From assembly GCA_018820765.1 (NCBI GenBank), contig JAHJNN010000012.1, positions 372,001 to 436,000 of the forward strand: a DNA stretch of 64,000 nt. The letters run 5' to 3'. Each line of letters begins with the position of its first letter. Positions within the stretch are counted from its first letter, which is position 1. Positions 19,370-29,133 of the stretch are shown here, one piece after another. The notes beneath the pieces were generated by a model. It made no database searches. It saw only the letters and a program-made list of their open reading frames with translations, and was not told the origin of the DNA. This DNA is from Gammaproteobacteria bacterium (GTDB lineage: Bacteria; Pseudomonadota; Gammaproteobacteria; Burkholderiales; Thiobacillaceae). The position numbers and the translations under genes were made by a program.

Positions 19370-20263
19370 ATGGTGTCTGCCCCGCCGCTTCCTCTCGCCG
19401 AACCGTCCAAACAGGGCACGCGCATGGCGCTCGCCCTGCTCGCCTCGGCCGCGGTGCACGGCATGGTGTTGTCGACCCAGTTCGTGCAGATCAACCCGCG
19501 CCTGTTCGAGGACCCGAGCCTGCCGATGGAGGTGGTGCTGGTCAACGCCAAGAGCGCGGACTCGCCGCTCAACCCCGACGCGCTGGCACAGGTGAACCTG
19601 GCGGGCGGGGGCAACACCGACGAGGACCGGCGACTGAAAAGCCCCTTGCCGGCCAGCCCGAAAACCCAGACAGGCGGCGAGGAAGAAGCGCTGCAGGCGC
19701 GCGTGGCCGAACTGGAACAGCGTGCCCGCGTCCTGTTGAGCCAACTGCAGCCCGACGCCCAGCTGCAGGCGCGCCCGCCCGAACCCTCCGCCGACGCCAG
19801 CCAGCTCAACCTGCAGGCGCGCGAGATGGTGCAGCAGCAGGCGCGCGAAATGGCGCAACTGCAGGCGAGCATCTCGCAGCAGTGGGACGCCTACCAGAAG
19901 CGTCCCAAGCGCGCCTTCATCGGCGCCAACGTGCGCGAGTACGCGTTTGCGCGCTACGTCGAGGACTGGGTCACCAAGGTGGAACGCATCGGCAACGTCA
20001 ATTACCCGGAAGCAGCGCGCCGCCAAGGCATCTACGGCAGCCTCAGGCTCACCGTCTCGATCTACGCCGATGGCCGCATCGAGACGGTCGAAGTCGATCA
20101 TTCCTCCGGCTCGAAGATCCTCGATACCGCTGCGATCCGGATTGTCGAGCTCGCGGCGCCGTATGCGCCTTTCCCCGACGACATGCGCAAAAAGGCCGAC
20201 ATCCTGTCGATCACGCGCACCTGGACGTTTACCCGCTCCGACCGGCTGGTCGGCACGGATTAA
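19370..20263 (+). CDS. TonB-family energy transducer
   Basis: The 297-residue product starts at ATG 19370; a TTG 21 bases earlier is less likely. One N-terminal membrane helix (about 20-38) is followed by a Gln/Glu-rich coiled coil (about 105-185). A C-terminal TonB_C domain (NYPEAARRQGIYGSLRLTVS, then IETVEVDHSSGSKILDTAAI) completes it. It would couple ExbBD proton-motive force to outer-membrane receptors. No exbBD or receptor gene is nearby, and the usual proline-rich linker is replaced by the coiled coil. Confidence 0.8.
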   Translation: MVSAPPLPLAEPSKQGTRMALALLASAAVHGMVLSTQFVQINPRLFEDPSLPMEVVLVNAKSADSPLNPDALAQVNLAGGGNTDEDRRLKSPLPASPKTQTGGEEEALQARVAELEQRARVLLSQLQPDAQLQARPPEPSADASQLNLQAREMVQQQAREMAQLQASISQQWDAYQKRPKRAFIGANVREYAFARYVEDWVTKVERIGNVNYPEAARRQGIYGSLRLTVSIYADGRIETVEVDHSSGSKILDTAAIRIVELAAPYAPFPDDMRKKADILSITRTWTFTRSDRLVGTD

Positions 20264-20297
20264 GGCCTCCCGCTCCCCGACCCGGCCCGGTCCGCTG

Positions 20298-20328
20298 CGC
20301 CAGGCAGGCTGCGGCCGTGATGTATAAT
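20298..20328 (+). promoter_or_regulatory. Candidate sigma-70 promoter of fbp
   Basis: A perfect TATAAT lies at 20323-20328, preceded by TG, in an A/T-rich stretch 45 bases before the fbp start. The matching -35 (near 20300) is poor. A GGAG ribosome site stands nine bases before the ATG. Confidence 0.45.
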
Positions 20329-20372
20329 ATTCTGATTTTCTTATATTTCCTGGTCTTCTCGGAGTCACAACC

Positions 20373-21386
20373 ATGCATACCGGTACCACCCTTACCCAGT
20401 TCATCATTGAAGAACAGCGCCGCACCGCCGGCGCCACCGGCGACTTCACTTCGCTGCTGAACGACGTCGTCATTGCCTGCAAGGCGATTTCCAATGTCGT
20501 CAACAAGGGCGCGCTGCTGGGCGTGATGGGCGCGCTGGACTCGGAAAACGTGCAGGGCGAGACGCAGAAGAAGCTCGACGTCATCACCAACGACATCATG
20601 ATCCGCTCCAACGAGTGGGCGGGCCACCTGGCCGGCATGGCGTCCGAGGAAATGGACGACGTGTACGCCATCCCCGGCCAGTATCCGCTCGGCAAATACC
20701 TGCTGGTGTTCGATCCGCTCGACGGCTCGTCGAACGTCGACGTCAACATCTCGGTCGGCACCATCTTCTCGATCCTGAAGGCCCCGGTCGCCGGCCGCGC
20801 CGCCGCAGCCTCCGACTTCCTGCAGCCCGGCACCCAGCAGGTGTGCGCCGGCTATGCGATCTACGGTTCGTCGACCATGCTGGTACTGACCTTCGGCCAC
20901 GGCACCAACGGCTTCACGCTCGACCGCGACGTCGGCGAGTTCGTGCTGACCCATCCCAACATGACCATCCCCACCGAAACCCGCGAATTCGCGATCAACG
21001 CCTCCAACATGCGTTTCTGGGAAAAACCGGTGCAGCGCTACGTCGACGAGTGCCTCGCCGGCAAGACCGGTCCACGCGGCAAGGACTTCAACATGCGCTG
21101 GGTCGCCTCGATGGTGGCCGAAGTGCACCGCATCCTCACCCGCGGCGGCATCTTCATGTATCCCAAGGACACCAAGGATCCGGCCAAGGCCGGCAAGCTG
21201 CGCCTGCTGTACGAAGCCAACCCGATGGCCTTCATCGTCGAGCAGGCCGGCGGCGCCGCCACCACCGGCCGCGAGCGCATCCTCGACCTGGCCCCCGAAG
21301 GCCTGCACCAGCGCGTGCCGGTGATCCTCGGCTCCAAGAGCGAAGTCGATACCGTGACCGGCTACCACCACGAAAAAGCCGCGTAA
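20373..21386 (+). CDS. fbp: Fructose-1,6-bisphosphatase class I
   Basis: The 337-residue enzyme hydrolyses fructose-1,6-bisphosphate to fructose-6-phosphate, serving gluconeogenesis and the Calvin cycle. The metal-binding motif [20 protein letters not shown] is intact, and [10 protein letters not shown] and [12 protein letters not shown] also match. It is monocistronic, with its own TATAAT-type promoter and a strong terminator. No Calvin-cycle genes adjoin it, so use in CO2 fixation is an inference from the organism type. Confidence 0.95.
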   Translation: MHTGTTLTQFIIEEQRRTAGATGDFTSLLNDVVIACKAISNVVNKGALLGVMGALDSENVQGETQKKLDVITNDIMIRSNEWAGHLAGMASEEMDDVYAIPGQYPLGKYLLVFDPLDGSSNVDVNISVGTIFSILKAPVAGRAAAASDFLQPGTQQVCAGYAIYGSSTMLVLTFGHGTNGFTLDRDVGEFVLTHPNMTIPTETREFAINASNMRFWEKPVQRYVDECLAGKTGPRGKDFNMRWVASMVAEVHRILTRGGIFMYPKDTKDPAKAGKLRLLYEANPMAFIVEQAGGAATTGRERILDLAPEGLHQRVPVILGSKSEVDTVTGYHHEKAA

Positions 21387-21411
21387 GCGGCCGATTCCTC
21401 GGGCTGGATTG

Positions 21412-21440
21412 AAAAAGCCGGGCAATGCCCGGCTTTTTTA
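21412..21440 (+). terminator. Rho-independent terminator after fbp
   Basis: AAAAAGCCGGGCAATGCCCGGC is followed by a T-run: a 7-bp GC stem with a short loop. The flanking A and T runs make it usable in both directions, so it also ends the convergent GGDEF/EAL gene. Confidence 0.9.
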
Positions 21441-21454
21441 TTGGGGCCAGGAGA

Positions 21455-23626
21455 CTATGCCGCCACGCGGCTCCGCCCCTCGCGCATCAGCTTGATGCAT
21501 TCGCCCGGCGGCAGCGGGCGGCTGAACAGGAAGCCCTGCACCTGATCGCACTGGTTGGCGCGCAGATACGCCAGTTGGGCGTCGGTTTCGACGCCTTCCG
21601 CCACCACGATCAGACCCAGGTTCCGGGCCAGCGCGATGATGGTGCGCACGATCGCGGTGTCGTTGTCGTCGCCCGGGATGTCGCGGATGAACGAACGGTC
21701 GATTTTCAGGCAGTGAATGGAGAAGGTCTTGAGATAGCTCAGCGAGGAATAGCCGGTGCCGAAATCGTCCACCGCAATGCGGATGCCCAGGTGCTCCAGT
21801 TCGGCCAGCACGCTGGCGGCGGCGTCCAGGTTGTCCATGATCGACGACTCGGTCAGTTCCAGTTCGAGATCGTCCGGTGCCAGCCCGGTGTCGGCCAGGG
21901 CGGCGCTGATTTCCTCGGCCAGATCGGTCTGCCGAAATTGCCGCGTCGACAGGTTGACCGCCATGGTGCCGGCCGCCAGTCCCAGATCCTGCCACGCGCG
22001 CATCTGGCGACAGGCTTCACGCAGCACCCAGTCGCCGATGGCCAGGATGAGTCCGCTCTGTTCGGCAACCGGTATGAATTCCTCGGGGCTGACGTCGCCG
22101 AGTCCGGGCGAGTGCCAGCGCAGCAGCGCTTCCCATCCCATCAGGCGGCCCGAGCGGATTTCCAGTTTGGGCTGGTAATGCAGCGCCAGTTCCTTGCGTT
22201 CCAGGGCGTGCTTCAGGCGCGATTCCAGCAGCACGCGGCGCTCGATTTCCTCGGACAGGTCGCGGCTGAACACCATGATGCAGTTGCGTCCGGCCGCTTT
22301 GGCGCGGTGCAGGGCAAGGTCGGCATAGCGCATCAGGACGCTGGCGGAGTCGCCATCTGCCGGGTAAGAGACAATGCCGATGCTGGCACCGATTCCCAGG
22401 CGGTCTTCGCCGATGTCGAATTCGCGGGCCATCGCCTGCAGCAGGGTCTGGCCCGTCTGTTTCGCCTGTTCGACCGTCGTGTTTTCCAGCAGGATCACGA
22501 ATTCGTCGCCGCTGAAGCGGGCCATGAAGACCGTTTCCGGCAGGCTCGCACGGATACGCCCGGCGGCGGCGACCAGCAGCAGGTCGCCGTGCTCGTGCCC
22601 CAGCGTGTCGTTCACATTCTGCAAGTGATCGAGGTCCAGCAGCAGCACGGCGCAGGGCGCATGCTCATGGGCACGCGCCACGACCAGATTGAGCCGGTCC
22701 CTGAACGCCGCGCGGTTGGGCAATCCAGTCAGGTCGTCGTGGGTCAGCATGTGCCGCATCTGACGGAATGGCCGGCTCACCGCATCGGCATAGATTGCGA
22801 GATAGAGAAAGTAATAGGCGAACACCTTGTACACGTGCCCCAGCAGGTTGGCAGTGCTGCTGACTTCCACGTACACGATGAAGAACAACTCGCCCGCCGC
22901 CATCAACAGCAGGGCCAGCATCAGGCTGCCGACGTCGCAATGGGTGATCTGCCAGCGGCGCACATAGAGCAGGCCGGCGATCGCCAGGTAAAGGCCGAAC
23001 ACGCCCCATTCGAGGGCAATCTTGAGCGGGGTCAACCCCACACCGTCCACGTACATCGCCGGCAGGGATTGCGGGGTGACCAGGAAGACTGTTGCAACCG
23101 CCCCCACCCCGAGCAGCACGCCCGCCAGCGCGCCGAGCCGAACGGGGTCGCGGCTGGCGGGCGCATCCGGAATCAGGAGGTACAGCAGCAGCCCCACCCC
23201 TGCCGCGAAGCGGCCGCACAACCAGAACAAAATCGCCTTGTGAGGGGTGTTGGGGCTGACCAGATCCGGCATCCCGATGTAGGACAGGAAATGCAGGATG
23301 TCGAACAGTGCCACCGCCAAAAACGCATAGCCCAGCGCGATGGAGCGAATCGAGCGCACGGATTCCCGCGCGCCATGGCCGGTAAAGAAAATCAGCGCCG
23401 CAACGATCACGGCAAAAATCTCCATGATCGAATGCGCCGCCAGGAAAGTCGGGCTCGAGATTGCCGCCTGGTTGGTCGGGATCGCCTGCCATAGCAGCAG
23501 TGGCAGGCTCGCGGCCAGCAGCAGTATGCCGCCGAAACGGTGGCGGTCTTGTCCTGGCAATTGCATCAAAGCAGAGGGTTCCTCTCTTCTTGGCTGGAGG
23601 GATCGCATCAATAACCATACTGCCAT
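21455..23626 (-). CDS. Membrane GGDEF/EAL protein (cyclic-di-GMP turnover)
   Basis: From ATG 23626 the product is about 723 residues. Eight or so N-terminal membrane helices (about 25-290) resemble a MASE3-type sensor. A GGDEF domain (about 300-460) has the signature as SGDEF, and an EAL domain (about 475-720) has an intact EALLRW, the NLSTRQF segment and DDFGTGYSSLSYLK. The EAL half should hydrolyse cyclic-di-GMP. The first Gly-to-Ser change leaves synthesis uncertain. A TTG at 23659 and ATGs at 23608 and 23566 are alternative starts; no clear ribosome site decides. Confidence 0.85.
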   Translation of the reverse strand: MAVWLLMRSLQPRREEPSALMQLPGQDRHRFGGILLLAASLPLLLWQAIPTNQAAISSPTFLAAHSIMEIFAVIVAALIFFTGHGARESVRSIRSIALGYAFLAVALFDILHFLSYIGMPDLVSPNTPHKAILFWLCGRFAAGVGLLLYLLIPDAPASRDPVRLGALAGVLLGVGAVATVFLVTPQSLPAMYVDGVGLTPLKIALEWGVFGLYLAIAGLLYVRRWQITHCDVGSLMLALLLMAAGELFFIVYVEVSSTANLLGHVYKVFAYYFLYLAIYADAVSRPFRQMRHMLTHDDLTGLPNRAAFRDRLNLVVARAHEHAPCAVLLLDLDHLQNVNDTLGHEHGDLLLVAAAGRIRASLPETVFMARFSGDEFVILLENTTVEQAKQTGQTLLQAMAREFDIGEDRLGIGASIGIVSYPADGDSASVLMRYADLALHRAKAAGRNCIMVFSRDLSEEIERRVLLESRLKHALERKELALHYQPKLEIRSGRLMGWEALLRWHSPGLGDVSPEEFIPVAEQSGLILAIGDWVLREACRQMRAWQDLGLAAGTMAVNLSTRQFRQTDLAEEISAALADTGLAPDDLELELTESSIMDNLDAAASVLAELEHLGIRIAVDDFGTGYSSLSYLKTFSIHCLKIDRSFIRDIPGDDNDTAIVRTIIALARNLGLIVVAEGVETDAQLAYLRANQCDQVQGFLFSRPLPPGECIKLMREGRSRVAA

Positions 23627-23712
23627 GACAAGTATTTCGGGTTTACCGGGTTCCGTCAATCTACGGCCAGATCATGATCAAACTGAACCCCCTCCATCGC
23701 GCGCCCTCCCTC

Positions 23713-23730
23713 CGCACGCCATGGCGTGCG
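23713..23730. promoter_or_regulatory. Perfect 18-bp palindrome
   Basis: CGCACGCCATGGCGTGCG reads identically on both strands. It lies between the end of the RND gene and the start of the GGDEF/EAL gene on the same strand. It could be a terminator stem (no T-run is seen) or an operator. Confidence 0.35.
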
Positions 23731-23770
23731 CGGGGCGCCGAAGCGCTGGGCTTCGCACCCGGGATCGTGA

Positions 23771-26700
23771 TCAGGATTGCGGGGCGGGTGGCTGCGCGGC
23801 CGGCGCGGGGTGATGCGAAGCCACGTGCACGCCGGCATGCCCATGCGGATGCGCGTCGACCTCCTCCGGCTCGGCCTTCAGCCGCCTGTCCGATACCCAG
23901 TGGAAAAATTGCGGGATAAAGAACACCGCGAGGAAGGTGGCGGCGAGCATCCCGCCGACCACCCCGGTGCCGACCGCATGGCGCGCCCCCGCGCCCGCGC
24001 CGGTGGAAATCGCCAGCGGCAGCACGCCGAGGATGAAGGCGAGCGAGGTCATCAGGATGGGGCGGAAGCGCAGGCGCGCGGCTTCCAGCGCGGCGGCCAC
24101 GCTGGAATAGCCTTCCTGCTTTTTCAGCACCGCGAACTCGACGATCAGGATCGCGTTCTTCGCCGCCAGCCCCAGCAGCGTCACCAGGCCGATCTGGAAG
24201 TACACGTCGTTGTTGAGCCCGCTCAGCCACACCGCGGCGAGCGCGCCGAACGTGCCGAAGGGCAGCGCCATCAGCACCGCAAACGGCAGCGACCATTTCT
24301 CGTACTGCGCAGCGAGGATGAGGAAAACCATCAGCACCGCCAGGCCCAGCGCGATGCCCGAGGTCCCGCTCGAACGCTTTTCCTGGAACGAGGCACTGGT
24401 CCATTCGTAGCTGAAGTCGGGCGGCAGGGTTTTCTTCGCGATCTCGTCGACGATGGCGAGCGCCTGCCCCGAACTGATCCCGGGCACCGCGCCGCCCATG
24501 ATCTTGACCGCCTGCAGATTGTTGTAGCGGTCGAGCGTTTCCGGGCCGGACGAGAAGCTCACCCGCGCCAGCGCCGACATCGGCACCATCTCGCCCGTCG
24601 CATTCGGCACAAAGAGCGCCGACACGTCCTGTGGCGTCTTGCGCGCGCCCGGCTCGGCCGACATCAGCACCTGCCAGGTGCGGCCGTACTTGTTGAAGTC
24701 GTTGACGTAATAGCTGCCGAGCGTGGCCGACAGTGTGCTGAACACATCGTCGATCTTGACGCCCAGCATCTTCGCCTTCTCGCGGTCGACGTCGACGTAC
24801 AGCTGAGGCACGTGCGGCCGCCACAGCGTCAGCACCTGCGCCAGCCGCTTGTCCTGGCGCGCGGCGGCGAGAAAGGCGTCGGCCACCTGGGACAGTTTCT
24901 GCGGCCCGCCCTCGCCCTTGTTCTGGATGTAGAACTCGAAACCGCCGGCATTGCCCAGCCCGAAAATCGGCGGCGGCGCGAAGGCCAGTACCAGCGCCTC
25001 GCGGATGCCCGCGGTGGCCCCCATCATCTCGCCGACCATCTGCTGGATGGTCTTCTCGCGCTCGTCCCAGTGGCGCCCGGCGACGAAGATGGTCGCCGCG
25101 CTGTTGCGGAATCCGCCGCCCAGAAAGTCGAGGCCAGCGAAGGCGACCACGTGCTCGACGGCGGGATCCTTGCGCACGATCGCATCGACCTGTTTGACCA
25201 CGGCTTCGGTGCGCGACAGCGCCGCGCCGTCCGGCAGGTATACCGCGCTGATGTAATAGCCCTGATCCTCGTCCGGCACCAGGCTGCCGGGGGTGAGTTT
25301 CCACAGCGTGACCGCGGCGGCGATCATCAGGGCGTAGATCGACAGCGCCACCAGCGAGCGCCGCATGAGAAATTTCACGCCGCCCTGGTAGTGCCGGGTC
25401 ATGCCGGCGAAGCCACGGTTGAAGGCGCGGAAGAAGCGCCCCGGCTGGTGCGGTTTTTCGCCCTTCAACAGCGCCACGCACAGCGCCGGGGTCAGCGTCA
25501 GCGCGACGATGCCGGAAATCACCACCGAAATCGTGATCGTCACCGCGAACTGCCGGTACAACTCGCCGGTCAGCCCGCCGAGGAAGGCAATCGGGATAAA
25601 CACCGCGCACAGCACCAGCACGATGGCGATCACCGGGCTGGTAACTTCGCGCATCGCCAGGAGCGCCGCCTCGCGCGGCGTTTTCCCGCCCTCGTGGATG
25701 ATGCGCTCGATGTTTTCCAGCACCACAATGGCATCGTCGACCACGATGCCGATGGCGAGCACCATGCCGAACAGCGTCAGCGTGTTGATCGAATAGCCGA
25801 GCAGCAGCAGGCCGACGAAGGTGCCCAGGAGCGACACCGGTACCGCGAGGATGGGGATGAGCGTCGCGCGCCAGTTCTGCAGGAACAGGAACACCACCAG
25901 CACCACCAGCAGGATCGCCTCGCCCAGCGTCTTCACCACCTCGCGGATCGACACCTCGACGAAGCGCGTGGTGTCGTAGGGCACGGCGTAATCGAGGCCT
26001 GCGGGGAAGCTCTTCTTCAGTTCCTCGACCGTGCGCGTGACCTCGTCGCCGACGTCGAGCGCGTTGGCGCCGGGCTGCAGGAAGATGCCGACCAGCGTGG
26101 CCGGCTTGCCGTTGTAGAGGCCCGCGAAGTCGTAATCCTTGGAGCCGAGTTCGACCCGCGCGACGTCACGCAGGTACAGCAGCGAGCCGTCGGCATTGGC
26201 GCGCACGACGATGTTTTCGAATTCCTTGGGATCGGCGAGCCGGCCTTTGGCGGTCAGCGAATACACCAGCGCCTGCCCGCTGTCGACCGGCGGCTGGCCG
26301 ATCTTGCCGGGGGCGAACTGCGCGTTCTGCTCGTTGAGCGCGCGGGTGAGATCGGCCACCGCCACGCCCAGCTGCGCCATGCGGTCGGGCTTCAGCCAGA
26401 TGCGCATGGCGTAATCCTTGGCGCCGAAAATCTGCACGTTGGTGGTGCCGGGAATGCGCTTCAGGCGGTCCAGCACGTTGAGCGTGACGTAGTTGCTGGT
26501 GTAGAGATCGTCGTAGCGGCCGTCGGGCGAGAGGAAGGCGAGCACCTGCAGGAAGGCCGACGATCCTTTTTCCACCGTCACCCCCTGGCGGCGCACTTCT
26601 TCCGGCAGCCGCGCCTCGGCCTGCTTGACCCGGTTGTTGACGTTGAGCGCGGCGCGGTCGACGTCCGAACCGATCTCGAACGTGACCTGGATTTCCAGCA

Positions 26701-26962
26701 AACCGTTCGAGGCCGAGGTCGAGCTCATGTACATCATGTTCTCGATGCCGTTGATCGCATTTTCCAGCGGCGCGGCGACGGTCTGCTCCAGCACCGTCGC
26801 CGAGGCACCGGGGTAGATCGCGCGTACCGTCACCACCGGCGGCGCGATCTCCGGGTATTGCGCGATCGGCAGTGCGCGCATCGCCAAGAGGCCGGCGAGC
26901 ACGACGAGGATGGACAACACCACCGAGAAGATCGGCCGGTCGATAAAGAAGCGCGAGAACAT
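23771..26962 (-). CDS. RND efflux pump inner-membrane transporter (HAE1, AcrB-like)
   Basis: The 1063-residue protein starts MFSRFFIDRPIFSVVLSILV, as AcrB/MexB proteins do. Helix 4 has the proton-relay Asp pair in LAIGIVVDDAIVVLENIER, and GGLTGELYRQFAVTI and the second-half duplicate are present. It exports drugs or other amphiphiles using proton-motive force. The C-terminus is His-rich (HPHGHAGVHVASHHP), unusual for the family. It follows the membrane-fusion gene by nine bases. No outer-membrane TolC-type gene adjoins, so the pump must borrow one. Confidence 0.93.
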   Translation of the reverse strand: MFSRFFIDRPIFSVVLSILVVLAGLLAMRALPIAQYPEIAPPVVTVRAIYPGASATVLEQTVAAPLENAINGIENMMYMSSTSASNGLLEIQVTFEIGSDVDRAALNVNNRVKQAEARLPEEVRRQGVTVEKGSSAFLQVLAFLSPDGRYDDLYTSNYVTLNVLDRLKRIPGTTNVQIFGAKDYAMRIWLKPDRMAQLGVAVADLTRALNEQNAQFAPGKIGQPPVDSGQALVYSLTAKGRLADPKEFENIVVRANADGSLLYLRDVARVELGSKDYDFAGLYNGKPATLVGIFLQPGANALDVGDEVTRTVEELKKSFPAGLDYAVPYDTTRFVEVSIREVVKTLGEAILLVVLVVFLFLQNWRATLIPILAVPVSLLGTFVGLLLLGYSINTLTLFGMVLAIGIVVDDAIVVLENIERIIHEGGKTPREAALLAMREVTSPVIAIVLVLCAVFIPIAFLGGLTGELYRQFAVTITISVVISGIVALTLTPALCVALLKGEKPHQPGRFFRAFNRGFAGMTRHYQGGVKFLMRRSLVALSIYALMIAAAVTLWKLTPGSLVPDEDQGYYISAVYLPDGAALSRTEAVVKQVDAIVRKDPAVEHVVAFAGLDFLGGGFRNSAATIFVAGRHWDEREKTIQQMVGEMMGATAGIREALVLAFAPPPIFGLGNAGGFEFYIQNKGEGGPQKLSQVADAFLAAARQDKRLAQVLTLWRPHVPQLYVDVDREKAKMLGVKIDDVFSTLSATLGSYYVNDFNKYGRTWQVLMSAEPGARKTPQDVSALFVPNATGEMVPMSALARVSFSSGPETLDRYNNLQAVKIMGGAVPGISSGQALAIVDEIAKKTLPPDFSYEWTSASFQEKRSSGTSGIALGLAVLMVFLILAAQYEKWSLPFAVLMALPFGTFGALAAVWLSGLNNDVYFQIGLVTLLGLAAKNAILIVEFAVLKKQEGYSSVAAALEAARLRFRPILMTSLAFILGVLPLAISTGAGAGARHAVGTGVVGGMLAATFLAVFFIPQFFHWVSDRRLKAEPEEVDAHPHGHAGVHVASHHPAPAAQPPAPQS

Positions 26963-26971
26963 GAGAGCTCC

Positions 26972-28219
26972 TTATTGTTTCGCGGCGGCAGGCGCGGCGG
27001 GCACCGCTGCCTTGGCTGCCACGCCGGTTGGCGTGCCGGCCTCGCTCGGCGCGACCGGCATGCCGGGGAAGAATATCCGCGCCATGCCGTCGACCACGAC
27101 CTTGTCGCCGGGCTTCAAGCCGCTTTTGATGACCCAGCGCCCCGCGCCCTTGCCCGGCTCTCCGCCGCCGATCCAGGCGCCGACCTCGACCGGATGCGGC
27201 AGCGCGACGGTCATGCCCTTGTCGCCCCCCCCGGCTTGTCCGGGCTTGGCTGGGCTTGGCGTGGCGACATAGACGAACTTGCCGGCCGGGCCGTCCTGCA
27301 CAGCGGGCTGCGGCACGCTGACCGCGTCGGGCAGCTGGCCGCCCTCGACGATCACGCGTACGAACTGGCCGGGCTTCAGCTTGCCGTCGGCATTGGCGAA
27401 TTCGGCGCGCATGTCGAAGGCGCCGGTTTGCGGGTTCGCCTTGTAATCGCTGAAGTTGAGTTTGCCGCTGGCGTCGATGCGCGTGCCGTCGGCGAGCACC
27501 AGACCGACGCGCTGCCGGCCCTGCTCGAGGGTGCCTTCGGCGAGTTGTTTCTCCAGCGCCAGCCGCGCGTCCTCGCCGATCGAAAAACGCGCATAGATGG
27601 GGGCGATCTGCGCCAGCGTGGTGAGCGCCGGGCCGCCGGGGCTCACCAGCGCACCTTCCACCTGCAGCGCCCGTCCCATCACGCCGGCAAGCGGCGCGCG
27701 GATGTCGGCGTAGCCCAGATTGATGCGCGCATCGGCAAGATTCGCCTCGGCCGCGCGCACGCCAGCCTCGGTGACGGCGAGTGCGGTTTGCGTGACGTCG
27801 AGTGCGCGCGCACTCACAAAGCCCTGCGCCGCGAGCGTGCGGTTGCGGTCCAGTTCCAGCTTCGCTTCTGCCTGCAGCGCCTGGCGGTTGGCGAGCTCGG
27901 CGCCCGCCGCGCGTACCTGCGCGGCCAGGCTCGCGCCATCGAGCTTGTACAACAGCGCACCGGCCTTCACCGGCGCCCCCTCCTCGAAATGGCGGCGCTC
28001 GATGATGGCGGAGACGCGCGGACGGATCTCCACCTCGCGCGAGGCTTCCAGCCGGCCGACATATTCAAAGCTGATCGGCACCGTTTGCGTGACGACTGTC
28101 TCCACCGTCACCTGCGCCGGCGGCGGCATCCCGCCCCCCGGCTGCGCCGCCTCCTGTTGCCCGCACGCGGCGAGCAACGCGCCCAAACTCAAAGCAACTA
28201 TCCGTGACGATCGGTGCAT
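26972..28219 (-). CDS. RND membrane-fusion lipoprotein (AcrA-like)
   Basis: From ATG 28219 the product is 415 residues. The signal peptide ends in a lipobox LLAACGQQ, so it should be an inner-membrane-anchored periplasmic lipoprotein. The HlyD/AcrA pattern follows: FEYVGRLEASREVEIRPRVS, a coiled-coil hairpin (about 95-175), LGYADIRAPLAGVMGRALQ and a beta-barrel domain. It links the RND transporter to an outer-membrane channel. The longer frame to 28471 runs into the TetR gene and is rejected. The operator at 28265 lies just upstream. Confidence 0.92.
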   Translation of the reverse strand: MHRSSRIVALSLGALLAACGQQEAAQPGGGMPPPAQVTVETVVTQTVPISFEYVGRLEASREVEIRPRVSAIIERRHFEEGAPVKAGALLYKLDGASLAAQVRAAGAELANRQALQAEAKLELDRNRTLAAQGFVSARALDVTQTALAVTEAGVRAAEANLADARINLGYADIRAPLAGVMGRALQVEGALVSPGGPALTTLAQIAPIYARFSIGEDARLALEKQLAEGTLEQGRQRVGLVLADGTRIDASGKLNFSDYKANPQTGAFDMRAEFANADGKLKPGQFVRVIVEGGQLPDAVSVPQPAVQDGPAGKFVYVATPSPAKPGQAGGGDKGMTVALPHPVEVGAWIGGGEPGKGAGRWVIKSGLKPGDKVVVDGMARIFFPGMPVAPSEAGTPTGVAAKAAVPAAPAAAKQ

Positions 28220-28264
28220 GGTGCTGCCCCCTGAAAAGTATTGTGCCCGGCCATGATATAAGCA

Positions 28265-28280
28265 TACATACATGAATGTA
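28265..28280. promoter_or_regulatory. Candidate operator of the TetR-family pump repressor
   Basis: TACATACATGAATGTA is palindromic at 14 of 16 positions. It resembles the TACATACATT...AATGTATGTA type of site bound by AcrR and TtgR. It sits in the spacer between the divergent pump operon and repressor gene, so it could control both. Confidence 0.6.
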
Positions 28281-28318
28281 AATTGCCGGATGAGACACTT
28301 TATTGGACAATCGCACCC

Positions 28319-28963
28319 ATGGTCAAAAAAACCCGTGAAGAAGCACGCGCCACCCGCGAATCCCTGCTCGTCGCCGCACTTCAGGTTTTTCGCGAACGCG
28401 GCGTCGCCCATACACGGCTCTCCGATGTCGCCGAACGCGCCGGGGTGACGCGCGGCGCGATCTACTGGCATTTCAAGGACAAGGCCGAACTATTCCAGGC
28501 TGTGTGCGAACGCGGCACCCTGCCGGTGGAAGCGCTGCTGGCCGAGGCCAGCCAGAGCGTGCAGCGCGACCCGCTCGCGACGGTGAGGCAGCTTGCGCTG
28601 ATGGCGCTCACCCGGCTGGCCCAGCATGCCGACACGCAGGCGATGTTCGACGTCATCTTCCATAAATGCGAATTTACCGAGGAACTGGCGCCGGTGGTGG
28701 CGAAGAACGATGCCGATCGCGCGGCCTGCCTGTCGCGGGTGCAGCAGCTTTTCAACCAGGCGGTCGCTTGCGGGCAATTGCCGCCCACCACCGATACCTT
28801 CCTCGCCACGCAAGGCATGCACGCCTACATGGTGGGCCTGATGCACGAATGGGTGCTGAATCCGCAAAACTACGATCTCGCCGCGTGCGCGGGGCCGCTG
28901 CTCGACTGCTATCTCGCCGGGCTGGCCACCCGGCCCCCGCTTTGCCGGCCAGATGCCGGCTAG
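28319..28963 (+). CDS. TetR/AcrR-family repressor of the RND pump
   Basis: This 214-residue protein starts MVKKTREEARATRESLL. The helix-turn-helix (about 28-55) reads RLSDVAERAGVTRGAIYWHF, a close match to AcrR/TtgR/SmeT. The C-terminal ligand domain ends near residue 205. It is divergent from the pump genes with an AcrR-like operator between, which strongly suggests it represses the pump until a drug-like ligand binds. An ATG-like frame 36 bases upstream is less consistent with the family. Confidence 0.9.
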   Translation: MVKKTREEARATRESLLVAALQVFRERGVAHTRLSDVAERAGVTRGAIYWHFKDKAELFQAVCERGTLPVEALLAEASQSVQRDPLATVRQLALMALTRLAQHADTQAMFDVIFHKCEFTEELAPVVAKNDADRAACLSRVQQLFNQAVACGQLPPTTDTFLATQGMHAYMVGLMHEWVLNPQNYDLAACAGPLLDCYLAGLATRPPLCRPDAG

Positions 28964-29133
28964 CTCGGGCTCGCCCAATTCCAGCCATCACTGCGGCGGC
29001 GCGATCCAGGTCGCGCATATCGCGGCCTGGGCAGGGTCTTCAGACACGGGGACGGCTGGCCGCTATAGTGTGAGAGGAGGCACAGAAAGGGGTGTTTGCT
29101 TGATTTGAGGCAGATTACAATGGGAGGGCAAAC

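Noticed and set aside
21425-23494. A 689-codon open frame on the + strand
   Set aside because: It lies opposite the GGDEF/EAL gene and has no domain pattern. The reverse strand shows clear GGDEF and EAL motifs.
23777-28207. A 1476-codon open frame on the + strand
   Set aside because: It is antisense to the RND transporter and fusion-protein genes. Its His/Arg/Gln/Gly-rich composition is the usual reverse-frame artefact of high-GC coding DNA.
28220-28471. Longer start for the membrane-fusion protein
   Set aside because: It would run through the operator region and into the TetR gene. The inner ATG is followed by a proper lipoprotein signal.
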